DNA from: Hydrocarboniphaga effusa AP103
GTDB taxonomy: Bacteria > Pseudomonadota > Gammaproteobacteria > Nevskiales > Nevskiaceae
Direction of reading: 5' to 3'
Assembly: GCF_000271305.1 (NCBI RefSeq)
Contig: NZ_AKGD01000003.1
Coordinates: 186,001-250,000, forward strand
Length of the DNA stretch: 64,000 bases
The notes beneath the pieces are model-generated. The model was not told the origin of the DNA. It was given only the letters and a program-made list of their open reading frames with translations, and did no database searches. Positions within the stretch are counted from its first letter, which is position 1, and each line of letters begins with the position of its first letter. Made by a program: the position numbers and the translations under genes. Of the stretch, positions 29,850 to 39,336 are shown piece after piece.

Positions 29850-32800
29850 ATGGATGCAGGTTCTTGGACGGCGCTGAGCGCCGAGCAGATTCAGTCCGTT
29901 CGTTTTGGTGGCGAGCGCGTTTATGCCGGGGCGCTTTCAGCGCTGACACCTGCGCTCAACGTCGGTGCCGGGGACGGTGCACGTATCCGCCGCTTGTTGC
30001 TGGCCCGATCACTCTTGCTGTCCGAGGGCATGGCGCCCGCACCGTACACGGCGGCCAGACAATGCGCCGCCACGCTCGGAGTGACCGAGCCCATCGAGAT
30101 TTATCAGGCGGCCGGGGCGGAAAACGCGGCCATGCACCACTGCCAGTCCCCCGTGCTGCTTGAGATTCAAGGGCGCCTGCTGTCACTGCTCGACGACAAG
30201 ACGCTCGCTGCGGTGATGGGGCACGAACTCGGACATTACCTCGCTCACGGAGTGCACCACCCGCATGCTGCAGCGGCGCATACGGCGCGTCGATTGTTGC
30301 TCAACGAGTCCACGCACGACGACGGGGTGCTGGATCAGGCGCGTCGCCTGAGCATGGCGATGGAGTTGACGGCGGATCGTTTCGGCTTGCTGGCCTGCCG
30401 CGATCTCGATGCTGCGCTGAGGCTCGAAATGGTGGTTGTCACCGGCTTGCCGGCCAGCGAGCTGACTTGGGATACCCAGGCTTATCTCGAGCAGAGCCGC
30501 AGCCTGATCGACAGCATGCTCAGCGATGGCGAAACCGCGCTCGGATACAGCCATCCGGAGCACAGCTTGCGGGCTTATGCGCTGTGGCTTTTCAGCGAGT
30601 CCGATCTTTACCGGCAGCTCACTGACGATGGGCCGGGAACCCGGCCCATCGCGGAAGTCGACGAGCAGCTCATGCGCGTGCTCGGGCATTCCGAAGTCGA
30701 ATTCGGCAACGCCACTGTTTTCGAAGAACCGCAGATCGAAGTGCAGGAATGCGCGCTCGCGGCCTGCGTGCTGGTGGCCGCCGCCGACGGCGAAATCCAC
30801 GATGCGGAAGTGCAGGCGATCGAGCGCGTGTTCGCGCATTTGTTGCCGGACTGGCGCGAGTTGCTAGACCCGGCCGAAGCGCTTGCGCGCTTCCAGCAAC
30901 TGGCTCCGGTGCTGTACGCCACCGGGCCTCGAGCGCAGCGTTCGCTGTTTGCCTTGCTCACGCACGTTTTGGCGGCCGATGGCGAGTGCGCGCCCGAGGA
31001 GATCGATCAGATTCTCGCGATCGGTTCGGCGCTTGGGTGCATTGGCCTTTTTCGCAGCCTGTTGCCTTCGGTGCTTGCGGCTTCGACGCTGTCGGTCGAT
31101 ATCGTCACCGAGGAGCCGGTGCGGTCCATTCCAATGCCCGCCGAGGCCAGGCAGGCGCGAGCTGCGTTGAAGGTTTACCTCGATCGCGTCGTGCGCCGTG
31201 GTGGCGATACGGTAACCGTGCGGCGACTCATGCGCTTGATCGGGGCTCCGAAGAATTCGGAAGACGTGCGCCGGGAACTCGAAAGCGCGGCCCGTGAGGC
31301 TGGCTTGCTGATCCAGCCGGCGATCGGAGATGAGCTGGACGCACTGCTCAAGTTGCAACTTGTTGCGGGCCCAAGCGCGGAGGTCAAGCAGGCTCCTGTG
31401 CAGACCGAAGACCCTGGCAGCCCTGCCGCTCGCCTGCGCAGAGCCATCACCCGCATGCGCGACAAGCTCGTCTCGGGAGACGGTCGCAGCCCTTCGATCC
31501 GACTGAGGGTTCCACGAGCGGGGCGCGCCTTTGACCTGCATCAGCTGGAAGACGTTTCGAATGGGTTGGCCGAGCGAGCCTTGGAGTTCGTGACTTCTGG
31601 TGGTTCGATCGTGGTACTCGACGGCGCTGATGCCGATGCCCACGAAGGCTCGCACCGGGCCTTGAACTCGCTCGTTGCGCTCGATCGCGAGCGTCAGAGC
31701 CGAACCGAAGAAACCGGGGCGGACGAGCTTTATCTGGGTTATCCGTTCCTTACCGGAACCGTCAACGGCTATCTGTTGCGTGGCCCGCTGGTTCTGTATC
31801 CGGCCGTGATCCAGCGGGATCGCGGGCGAGTTCGCCTGGTGGCGACCGCCAACGAAACGCCGATCGCGAACCAAGCCTTGCTGCGGCTGTTGCTGCGGCA
31901 AAAGCAGATCCCGTTCCCCGAGACTCTCGTCGAAGAATGTGATGCCGCGGCGGAGAGCGGCCCGAAGATGGTCGTCGAAGTGCTCGATCGTCTAGGCATC
32001 AAGCTGGTTCCGACCTGGGGACAGCTGCTGCCTTTCAAGGACCGCAACCAGGAACTCAATGGCTGGATCGACGATCGCCTCGAAATCGAGGAGTGCGCGG
32101 TACTGGGGCTGTTCCCTCAGTCGAGCTCGGATTTGTTGCACGACTATGACGAGTTGCTGACTCATCTGCAGGAAGGCAAGTCGCCCGGTTCGCTGTTCGC
32201 ATGCGCCGGCGAAGTGTTACCTGCCGAACTCAAGGCGTTGTTGCCGGCCGAACCGCATGCGCCGGTTCTGGATTCAGTTGGCAGCGCACCGATTCCGGCG
32301 ATTCATGCCGATCCGGTGCAGCGCGCGGTGCTCGAAAAAGCGCGAGCGAGTCGGGCGCTGGTCATTGATGGCCCTCCGGGAACCGGCAAGAGTCAGGTGA
32401 TCGTGAACCTGGTTGCCGATGCCTTGCTGCGTGGCGAAAAAGTGGCTGTGGTCTGCGAAAAGCGCGCCGCGCTCGACGTGGTCGTCAATCGTCTAGAAGC
32501 TCTGGATTTTCGCCATCTGCTGGCTCTGGTGCATGACGTTCACGAGGACCGTCGCTCACTTTATCAGCAGGTGGCGGCGCGCATCGAAGAAGAGATCCAG
32601 CGCCCACGGCCCTCGGTTTCGATCGAGGCGCTGCATGCCCAGCGGCTCGAGATCGAACGCGATCTGTCCACGTTTTCGGAACGTTTGCGTTGGAGCAAGT
32701 CTGGCGTTTCGCTCGGCCAGGCTTATGTCTATCGATCGAGCTTCGACGTGCCGGCGATGCCGCTCGATCTCGGCCTGGAGGAGATTCCGGCCGAGGCCAT

Positions 32801-35800
32801 TGAAGCGTTTGCTTCTACGCTGCAGGCATTGGCTCCGTTCGCCGACTTGTGGCGGCCGGATTCGGTGTGGCTGGCGCCCGGCGATGAGCCCAAGCGCCCG
32901 AATCTCGACACTCTCGATTCGCGCCAATCGGCGATCTATCTCGAAGCCTTGCAGCAGGCACAGCGGAACCGGCAGAGCTTTGAAGAGGCCTGTGCAGCGG
33001 CCGACATGGCGCCGGATGCACACTCGCTCGTGCGGATCGGGGCGGCGAGAATCGGCATCGAGGCAGTGCTAGCGAGTGCAAAGCTTCGTGAAGCCGCGTC
33101 GGACTTTCGCGTTTTTGCGGATTTGCTGGGGGCTGTGGAATCGTCAGCCGAGGTGTTCGGCTCGGTCGAATCGACGCTGGAGTCCATGCGATCACTGGAG
33201 ATTATCCTGGCGAACGCTGGGCTGGAATCGACGCGCGATACGCATCTCCTGCTCCGGCGCTCGCAGATGCCGCTGGAGCTGGCACGCGCAGCGCTCGCAT
33301 CGGCCAGCACGCCGGTTGCGCGTAGCGCGCTGTCGGCTTGGTGCAAGAACGAGGATTCGTCCGCCATCACGCTCCAGATTCAGGCGCTGACGCAGGCCTG
33401 GCAGCAACACGAAGTTCATGTCCAGGGTTTTTCGACACCAGTGGATTGGAGCGATACCCCGCAGGCGATAGCTGCCGGTTCCGTGCTAGCCGCCACGAGC
33501 AGTAGTCCGCTGCGATTCTTCAAGCCGTCCTGGTGGAAGGCGAAGAAGCAATTCACGGAGCACTTGGCGCAGCAATGGCCTGAAAAGGCCGGTGCATCGC
33601 CAAGTGCCGATCTGTTCGATCAAATCGACAAGCGCCGCTCAGCCGCCAAGGGCTGGGTGACGATCAAATCGCTGGCTGCACTGATTTCGCATTCCTCAAC
33701 GCCCGCCGACGCTACTGAGGCCAGCTTGGCAGTTCGGCAGATCGTGGCGGCTTGCGATCAGGCCGCTTTGATCGCGCAAGCCAAGATGGCGTTGCAAGGC
33801 CTGGGCTTGTGGCCGGCGCCGATGCTCGCCGTGGGGTGGGCCAGCTGGGGGCAGCGTGTCGAGGCTTGCCTTGCGGCATTGCCGGCGATCGCGGAGGCTG
33901 AAGAGCGCTATGTCGGTTTGCGCAAGCTGCTGCCGCGATCGGAATTGGCGATGAGCGTTCCGGCGCTCGAACAGGTGCAGCGCATCGCCAAGGGGGTGGT
34001 CGCGATCGCTTCGGAACGCATTGCTTTGCAGGCCGTGCGGTGCTGGCCCGAATCGACGCAGGAAGTCGCGGCGATCACCGCTTGGGATCGGCGGGTCAGC
34101 AGCTTGCTTGCCGTGCTTGCGGCTTCGGCCTCATTGAATGCCGTACTGAGTCCGGCTCAGGTGCTGTTGCCCTGGCTCGGCGCGGAGACATCCGCGGCGC
34201 AGTGGTCTTCTCGGGTCTCCGCTTGGCGGCAGCATGCGAGCCGGCTGGCCGAATCGGATCGCTTGCTGCTCGCTGCCCAGGCTCAGCATCGTTCGGCTCG
34301 CGGGCTGTTGGTCCAGCTTGCGCAAAGCGCCGATGTGACGCCGGGGCAATGGACGGAATCAGTGCTGAAGACCTGGGCCGCCGGTGTCGTCGCCGCGCTC
34401 GACCCGGTTCCGGACATCTCTTTGTCGGAACTGCTCGAACACGATGCGGAAAGCGAACACGCGGAGCGCTACCGCCGACACTCCGGTGAAGCGACCGACA
34501 AGATCGCTTCGCTGGTGCTCGCCAAGCAGGACGAAAACGGCTGGCTGCGTACGCCTGCGGCGGCCAAAGGTGCGCGGCGGACCGACGTGCAGGCGACCAA
34601 GGAAGCGATGCTCAAGGAGGCGCGCAAGCAGCGTGCGCTGCTGCCGTTGCGCACCTTCGTCCGCCGCTACGTCGGCCAGGGGCTGCTCGACGCGCTGCCG
34701 GTCTGGCTGCTGTCGCCAGAGACGATGGTGCAGCTGTTCCCGCGCGAAGCGTGTTTCGATGTCGTGATTCTCGACGAGGCTTCGCAATGCACGGTCGAAA
34801 ACGGGCTGCCGGTCTTGATGCGGGCCAAGCGCGTGATCATCGCGGGCGACGAACGGCAAATGCCGCCGAGCAACTTCTTCAAGGCCACCAGCGACGACGA
34901 GGATTCCGTTGAAGCGCAGCAGGCTCCGCAGGACGTGCTGGACGCCGAGTCGTTGCTCGTGCTTGCACGCAGTCGCGTCGCACACGCCGGATTGGCCTGG
35001 CATTACCGCTGCCAGCAGGAGGAACTGATCGCATTCTCCAATCATGCGATCTATGGAGGCGGTCTCATGACGATTCCGTCCGTCATGAGCCGCAAAGCGC
35101 CCGCCGCTGTGTTCTGGCATGGCGTGCAGAACGCGCACTACGAGGAAGGTGTCAATCAGACCGAAGCGATCGCGGTGGTCGAACTGCTCAAGCGGCTCAT
35201 GGAGCGGCTCAATCCTCCGACGATCGGAGTGGTGACGTTCAACCTCGCTCAGCGCAAGGTGATTCTCGACGCCATCGATCAGGTTCGTGCAGCGGATACG
35301 GCATTCGCGGCGTTGTACGACTCGCAGATGGCGCGCGAGCGCATCGACGAAAGACCGTTCGTGAAGAACCTCGAGAACGTGCAGGGAGACGAGCGCGACA
35401 TCATCGTCTTTTCGCTCGGCCATGCGCCGCGCGAGCGCGTTAAGCGCAACGGCGGCAAGGAGCTTTATGTGCCTGCGCGCTTCGGTCCGGTTGGCCAGCG
35501 TGGTGGCGAACGCCGGCTCAACGTCGCGGTGTCACGGGCCAAGAAAGAGATTCACGTCGTTGCTTCGTTTGATCCCTCGATGCTCTCGGTGGCGACCAGC
35601 AAGAACGACGGGCCGCGCTTGTTCAAGGGTTTTCTGGAGTTCGCCAAAGCGATGGCGCTTGGGCATCGCAACGAAGCCGAGCGCGTGCTCGATCTCATGC
35701 GTGGGGCGCCGTTGAAGCGGTCGGCCCAGCTCGGGCTGGCCGAGTTGCCGATGTACGTTCCGCTCAAGGCTCAGCTGATGCTGGCGCTCGAACGAGAAGG

Positions 35801-36059
35801 CTTTCGCTGCGAACTCGATGTCGGCGCTTCGGGCTTTCGTGTGCCGCTGGCTCTGGTCAGTACCAGCGATCCGCACCGCTACTGCCTGGGATTGATGTTC
35901 ATCGAAGGCGATCAGGCCGAAAGCCCGATTGAAGCCCACCTGCACGTGCCGGGTGTGCTGAATCAGCGTGGCTGGAAGCTCATGCGCATCAATGCGCGCG
36001 ATTGGGGGCGGCAGCCGGCTGAGATCGTGCGGCGGATCAAGGCCGCGGCTACGGCCTGA
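29850..36059 (+). CDS. Giant M48 peptidase - TerB - SF1 helicase - nuclease-like fusion protein
   Basis: 2069 residues from ATG 29850 (GGGGGAG just upstream; TTG 29808 is the other option). Order of parts: M48-type metallopeptidase with HELGH (125-129), ELTAD (172-176) supplying the third zinc ligand, and SHPEHSLRA (234-242); TerB domain (about 298-398) with two DGE-type acidic motifs; a region like the DUF4011-type lead-in of large helicases (about 600-700); SF1 helicase with GPPGTGKS (about 840-847), then an 800-residue helical insertion, DEAS (about 1641), GDERQMPPSNF, VQGDERDIIVF and RLNVAVSRAK; and a C-terminal Vsr/MTES_1575-like fold (about 1970-2068) whose acidic catalytic positions look altered. 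It stands alone between ligA-linked genes and pgm. A role in genome defence or DNA/RNP quality control is inferred, not shown. Confidence 0.85.
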   Translation: MDAGSWTALSAEQIQSVRFGGERVYAGALSALTPALNVGAGDGARIRRLLLARSLLLSEGMAPAPYTAARQCAATLGVTEPIEIYQAAGAENAAMHHCQSPVLLEIQGRLLSLLDDKTLAAVMGHELGHYLAHGVHHPHAAAAHTARRLLLNESTHDDGVLDQARRLSMAMELTADRFGLLACRDLDAALRLEMVVVTGLPASELTWDTQAYLEQSRSLIDSMLSDGETALGYSHPEHSLRAYALWLFSESDLYRQLTDDGPGTRPIAEVDEQLMRVLGHSEVEFGNATVFEEPQIEVQECALAACVLVAAADGEIHDAEVQAIERVFAHLLPDWRELLDPAEALARFQQLAPVLYATGPRAQRSLFALLTHVLAADGECAPEEIDQILAIGSALGCIGLFRSLLPSVLAASTLSVDIVTEEPVRSIPMPAEARQARAALKVYLDRVVRRGGDTVTVRRLMRLIGAPKNSEDVRRELESAAREAGLLIQPAIGDELDALLKLQLVAGPSAEVKQAPVQTEDPGSPAARLRRAITRMRDKLVSGDGRSPSIRLRVPRAGRAFDLHQLEDVSNGLAERALEFVTSGGSIVVLDGADADAHEGSHRALNSLVALDRERQSRTEETGADELYLGYPFLTGTVNGYLLRGPLVLYPAVIQRDRGRVRLVATANETPIANQALLRLLLRQKQIPFPETLVEECDAAAESGPKMVVEVLDRLGIKLVPTWGQLLPFKDRNQELNGWIDDRLEIEECAVLGLFPQSSSDLLHDYDELLTHLQEGKSPGSLFACAGEVLPAELKALLPAEPHAPVLDSVGSAPIPAIHADPVQRAVLEKARASRALVIDGPPGTGKSQVIVNLVADALLRGEKVAVVCEKRAALDVVVNRLEALDFRHLLALVHDVHEDRRSLYQQVAARIEEEIQRPRPSVSIEALHAQRLEIERDLSTFSERLRWSKSGVSLGQAYVYRSSFDVPAMPLDLGLEEIPAEAIEAFASTLQALAPFADLWRPDSVWLAPGDEPKRPNLDTLDSRQSAIYLEALQQAQRNRQSFEEACAAADMAPDAHSLVRIGAARIGIEAVLASAKLREAASDFRVFADLLGAVESSAEVFGSVESTLESMRSLEIILANAGLESTRDTHLLLRRSQMPLELARAALASASTPVARSALSAWCKNEDSSAITLQIQALTQAWQQHEVHVQGFSTPVDWSDTPQAIAAGSVLAATSSSPLRFFKPSWWKAKKQFTEHLAQQWPEKAGASPSADLFDQIDKRRSAAKGWVTIKSLAALISHSSTPADATEASLAVRQIVAACDQAALIAQAKMALQGLGLWPAPMLAVGWASWGQRVEACLAALPAIAEAEERYVGLRKLLPRSELAMSVPALEQVQRIAKGVVAIASERIALQAVRCWPESTQEVAAITAWDRRVSSLLAVLAASASLNAVLSPAQVLLPWLGAETSAAQWSSRVSAWRQHASRLAESDRLLLAAQAQHRSARGLLVQLAQSADVTPGQWTESVLKTWAAGVVAALDPVPDISLSELLEHDAESEHAERYRRHSGEATDKIASLVLAKQDENGWLRTPAAAKGARRTDVQATKEAMLKEARKQRALLPLRTFVRRYVGQGLLDALPVWLLSPETMVQLFPREACFDVVILDEASQCTVENGLPVLMRAKRVIIAGDERQMPPSNFFKATSDDEDSVEAQQAPQDVLDAESLLVLARSRVAHAGLAWHYRCQQEELIAFSNHAIYGGGLMTIPSVMSRKAPAAVFWHGVQNAHYEEGVNQTEAIAVVELLKRLMERLNPPTIGVVTFNLAQRKVILDAIDQVRAADTAFAALYDSQMARERIDERPFVKNLENVQGDERDIIVFSLGHAPRERVKRNGGKELYVPARFGPVGQRGGERRLNVAVSRAKKEIHVVASFDPSMLSVATSKNDGPRLFKGFLEFAKAMALGHRNEAERVLDLMRGAPLKRSAQLGLAELPMYVPLKAQLMLALEREGFRCELDVGASGFRVPLALVSTSDPHRYCLGLMFIEGDQAESPIEAHLHVPGVLNQRGWKLMRINARDWGRQPAEIVRRIKAAATA

Positions 36060-36070
36060 AGCGGATAACG

Positions 36071-36095
36071 AAAGCCGGCCTGATCGGCCGGCTTT
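36071..36095. terminator. Bidirectional terminator between the giant gene and pgm
   Basis: AAAGCCGGCC and GGCCGGCTTT are perfect ten-base arms around TGATC. With A/T runs at both ends it can stop both converging transcripts. Confidence 0.75.
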
Positions 36096-36116
36096 CGCAC
36101 GAGAGCGGCTGGTGTC

Positions 36117-37748
36117 TCAGGTCACCACGTCCGGCGCCTTGCGCCCGGTGATCTCGCCGATCCTGATGAGCTGATCGGCGATCGCGGCCAGCGGGGCGAG
36201 CGCCTCGCCGGTCTTGTAGCCGAGCTTCTCCGCCGCCGTCTCGTAGCGCTCCAGGTACAGGCGCAGGGTCGCGCCCTTGGTGCCGGTGCCGGACAGGCGC
36301 AGGATCAGGCGCGCGGCCTCGCCGAAGACGATGCGGATGCCCTGCGACTTCGCCACGCTGCCGTCGACCGGGTCCTCGTAGCCGAATTCATCGGCCTGGC
36401 TGACGGTCCATTCGCCGAATTTCTGGCCGGCGAGCCGGGGCAGCGAGGCGATCAGCGTCTCCATGACCTGGTTGGCGACGGCGGTGGGCAGCTCGTCGTA
36501 GTCGTGGCGCGCGTAGTAATGGCGGCCGTACTGCTTCCAGTGGGCGTCGGCGATCTGCTGCATCGACAGACCGGTTTCGGCCAGCACGTTGAGCCAGGCG
36601 AGCACCGCCCAGACGCCGTCCTTCTCGCGCACGTGGTTGGAGCTGGTGCCGAAGCTCTCTTCGCCGCAGAGCGTGATGCGGCCCGAGTCGAGCAGGTTGG
36701 CGAAGAACTTCCAGCCGGTCGGCGTCTCGTAGCAGGCCAGGCCGCGACCCTTGGCGACCATGTCGAGCGCACGGCAGGTCGGCATCGAGCGGGCGACGCC
36801 GGCCAGGCCCTTCTTGTAGCCCGGCAGCTTGTCGAGGTGCGCGGCGAGCATCGCCAGCGAATCGCCCGGCGAGATGAAGATGCCGCGGCCGAGGATCATG
36901 TTGCGGTCGCCGTCGCCGTCCGAAGCGCCGCCGAGGTCGGGGGCGTGGTCCGAATACATCAGGTCGACCAGCGGCTTGGCGTAGATCAGGTTCGGGTCCG
37001 GGTGGCCGCCGCCGAAGTCTTCGAGCGGCGAAGCGTTCATTACGGATTTCTGCGGCGCCCCGAGCAGGTCGACGAAGATGCGCTGCGCGTACGGCCCGGT
37101 GACCGCGTGCATGGCGTCGAAGGCCAGCGAATGGCCTTTCTTGAACCAGTCGCGGATGCGGTCGAAGTCGAACAGGGTCTGCATCAGCGCGGCGTAGTCG
37201 TCCACGCAATCGACGACTTCGATGTCCATGTCGCCGAGTTTCTGGCTGCCGCGGCGATCGAGGTCGACCCAGACGTTCTCCTCGATCCGGTAGCGCGAGA
37301 TGCTCTTGCTGGCCTCGTATATGCGGTTGGTCAGCGTCTCGCTGGCCTGACCACCGCCCGCGATGTTGAACTTGAGCCCAAAATCGCCGTCTTCGCCGGC
37401 CGGATTGTGGCTGGCGGTGAAAACGAGGCCGCCCGCGGCCCCGCTGATGCGGATCATGTGGCTCGACGCCGGGGTCGACAGAATGCCGCCCTGGCCGACG
37501 ATGACCTTGGCGACGCCGTTGGCCGCGGCCATCGCGATCGCGGTCTGGATCGCCGTGCGGTTGTGGTAGCGGCCATCGCCGCCCATGACCAGGGTCTTGC
37601 CGCGCAGCGAGGTTTCGACGTCGAAGATCGACTGCAGAAAGTTTTCGAGATAGTGCGGCTGCTGGAACACCGCCACCTTCTTGCGAAGCCCCGCCGTGCC
37701 GGATTTCTGGTCGGAGAAAGGTTTTGTGGCGATTTCGCGAACGGGCAT
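36117..37748 (-). CDS. pgm: Alpha-D-glucose phosphoglucomutase
   Basis: 543 residues. It is the PGM1-like type: phosphoserine loop TASHNP (Ser113), metal loop SDGDGDRN (about 275-282), sugar-binding GEESFG and C-terminal phosphate-binding RLSGTGTKGATLR. It interconverts glucose-1-phosphate and glucose-6-phosphate, linking glycolysis to glycogen, UDP-glucose and envelope polysaccharide. It is convergent with the giant gene and divergent from the DUF1249 gene. Confidence 0.95.
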   Translation of the reverse strand: MPVREIATKPFSDQKSGTAGLRKKVAVFQQPHYLENFLQSIFDVETSLRGKTLVMGGDGRYHNRTAIQTAIAMAAANGVAKVIVGQGGILSTPASSHMIRISGAAGGLVFTASHNPAGEDGDFGLKFNIAGGGQASETLTNRIYEASKSISRYRIEENVWVDLDRRGSQKLGDMDIEVVDCVDDYAALMQTLFDFDRIRDWFKKGHSLAFDAMHAVTGPYAQRIFVDLLGAPQKSVMNASPLEDFGGGHPDPNLIYAKPLVDLMYSDHAPDLGGASDGDGDRNMILGRGIFISPGDSLAMLAAHLDKLPGYKKGLAGVARSMPTCRALDMVAKGRGLACYETPTGWKFFANLLDSGRITLCGEESFGTSSNHVREKDGVWAVLAWLNVLAETGLSMQQIADAHWKQYGRHYYARHDYDELPTAVANQVMETLIASLPRLAGQKFGEWTVSQADEFGYEDPVDGSVAKSQGIRIVFGEAARLILRLSGTGTKGATLRLYLERYETAAEKLGYKTGEALAPLAAIADQLIRIGEITGRKAPDVVT

Positions 37749-37929
37749 GGCGTTACGTGGTCCTATCGAAGTTGTGGGAGCGAGGCACTTTATTTCCAGT
37801 CACCTGACTCTAGCCCGCGTATGGGCCGACGGGAAGTTTGTTTTCCGCCTGTTGTGCCCTGAAGACGGTGCCCTTCTCCGCAATCGCCCCAGCCCTTGAA
37901 TCAGCCCAGACAACCCTTATAGTCGGCCA

Positions 37930-38436
37930 ATGCCTGCGATCTCTACTTCAAACCCTGCCGTCGTGGGTGGACAGACCCGGCGGCTCGCCCAGCTCCTCGA
38001 CCTCTATGAGCGCAATTACAAGCTCATCGAGCGGCTGATTCCCGAGCTGGACCTGCCGTTCCAGGACGCGGTTTCGAACTCGAAGTCCGACCTGCCGCTG
38101 CATCTGTCGGTGCAGGAGCGCGATCGCTATACGGTCACGTTCAAGCTGACCTATGAGTTCATCGACGCCGACGGCGTGCGCCGCCACCCGGACATCTGGG
38201 TGCGCGTCTACCGCGACGCGGCAATGGCCGAGGCGCTCGAATGCAGCCACCGCCCGCCCTGGCAGGCCGAGGACGACGCCGATCCGAGCGCCTGGCGCTT
38301 CTTGAGCGAGCAGTGGAGGCGCAACCTCATGCTCGGCAAGTGGCTCGAATACCTGCTCGAGCACGGCCACGGCTTCACGCTGACCGCGCGTCCGCGCTCA
38401 CGCTCGAAGTCCTCGGCGGCCTCGTCGGCGGCCTGA
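37930..38436 (+). CDS. DUF1249 (YqiB-like) protein
   Basis: 168 residues, soluble. The core LLDLYERNYKLIERLIPEL and HPDIWVRVYRDAAMAEALEC match the DUF1249 family found throughout gammaproteobacteria, where it often lies near ADP-ribose pyrophosphatase and cpdA; those neighbours are absent here. WLEYLLEHGHGF is also typical. The C-terminal tail is Ser/Arg/Ala-rich and variable. Biochemical function is unknown. Confidence 0.85.
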   Translation: MPAISTSNPAVVGGQTRRLAQLLDLYERNYKLIERLIPELDLPFQDAVSNSKSDLPLHLSVQERDRYTVTFKLTYEFIDADGVRRHPDIWVRVYRDAAMAEALECSHRPPWQAEDDADPSAWRFLSEQWRRNLMLGKWLEYLLEHGHGFTLTARPRSRSKSSAASSAA

Positions 38437-38446
38437 GCTTTGTCTT

Positions 38447-38557
38447 CCTCTCCCTCCGGGAGAGGCTGGGGTGAGGGATTCTGAGTACCAGCGACCCTGG
38501 GCGTTTCGGCGAATCCCTCATCCGGCGCTTGGCGCCACCTTCTCCGGGGGGAGAAGG
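38447..38557. repeat. Dispersed palindromic repeat, copy A
   Basis: Two hairpins face each other: CCTCTCCC/GGGAGAGG with a three-base loop (38447-38465) and CCTTCTCC/GGAGAAGG with a four-base loop (38538-38557), joined by a GTGAGGG and CCCTCATCCGGCGC pair. The same building blocks recur at 40746, 43326, 56406 and 63761. It fills the gap between two converging genes and may also act as terminator. Confidence 0.85.
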
Positions 38558-38564
38558 CAAAAAA

Positions 38565-39326
38565 CTAGAACTGCTGCCCCGACAGCCCGCGGCTGTCCGG
38601 CCCCAGCAGCCAGAGCAGCTGCGGCACCACCTTTTCGGGAAAATCGACCGGCGTCAGCGATTCGCTCGCGTAGCCCTTGCCGCGCAGCAGCGTGCGCATC
38701 GGCCCCGGGTGCCAGCTGTTGAAGCGCAGCCCGCTCGCCGACTGCGCCTCGTTGCCGAGCTCGAGCGCCCAGGTCTTGAACATCGCCTCACCGGCCGCCT
38801 TGGTCACGCCGTAGGCGCCCTGGTAGGGCTTGGGCGCACGACCGGCGTCGTCGGTCACGAACACCACCGATGCATCCTTCGAGGCTCGCAGCATCGGCAG
38901 GCACAGGCGCGTCAGCGTGTACGGGGCGGTCAGGTTGATCTGCAGCGTATCGAGCCAGTCACGCGGGGGCAGGTCTTCGAGCCGGATGAAGCTCTTGAAA
39001 TGCGCGGCCGCGTGGACGATGCCGTCGAGACGGCCGAAGGTCTGCTCGATGGTCTGCGCGAGGTTCTCGTACTCGGCCCAGGTCGCGGTCATGAAATTGA
39101 GCGGCACGATCGCGGGCTGCGGGCCGCCGGTGGCTTCGAGCTCGTCGTAGAGCTTCTCGAGCTTGGGCACGGTGCGGCCGACCAGGATGACGGTCGCGCC
39201 GAGTCGGGCGAGGGCGAGCGAGGTGGCCGAGCCGAGGCCGCCGGTAGCCCCGGTGACGAGGATCACGCGGTCGCGAAAACTGTCGGGCTGCGGCGTGAAG
39301 CCGGCCGGAATGGCGTTGATGGACAA
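38565..39326 (-). CDS. Short-chain dehydrogenase, YciK-like
   Basis: 253 residues from TTG 39326, which is preceded by AAGGA and gives the start SINAIPAGF. The Rossmann motif is TGATGGLG (25-32), and the catalytic block GAYGVTKAAGEAM supplies Tyr and Lys; the usual Ser position falls in FVTDDAGR, as in pseudomonad YciK proteins. It is NAD(P)-dependent, substrate unknown. It follows the mupP-like and ubiG genes, a conserved order mtaD-ubiG-mupP-yciK in pseudomonads. Confidence 0.85.
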   Translation of the reverse strand: MSINAIPAGFTPQPDSFRDRVILVTGATGGLGSATSLALARLGATVILVGRTVPKLEKLYDELEATGGPQPAIVPLNFMTATWAEYENLAQTIEQTFGRLDGIVHAAAHFKSFIRLEDLPPRDWLDTLQINLTAPYTLTRLCLPMLRASKDASVVFVTDDAGRAPKPYQGAYGVTKAAGEAMFKTWALELGNEAQSASGLRFNSWHPGPMRTLLRGKGYASESLTPVDFPEKVVPQLLWLLGPDSRGLSGQQF

Positions 39327-39336
39327 AGAAAAATCC

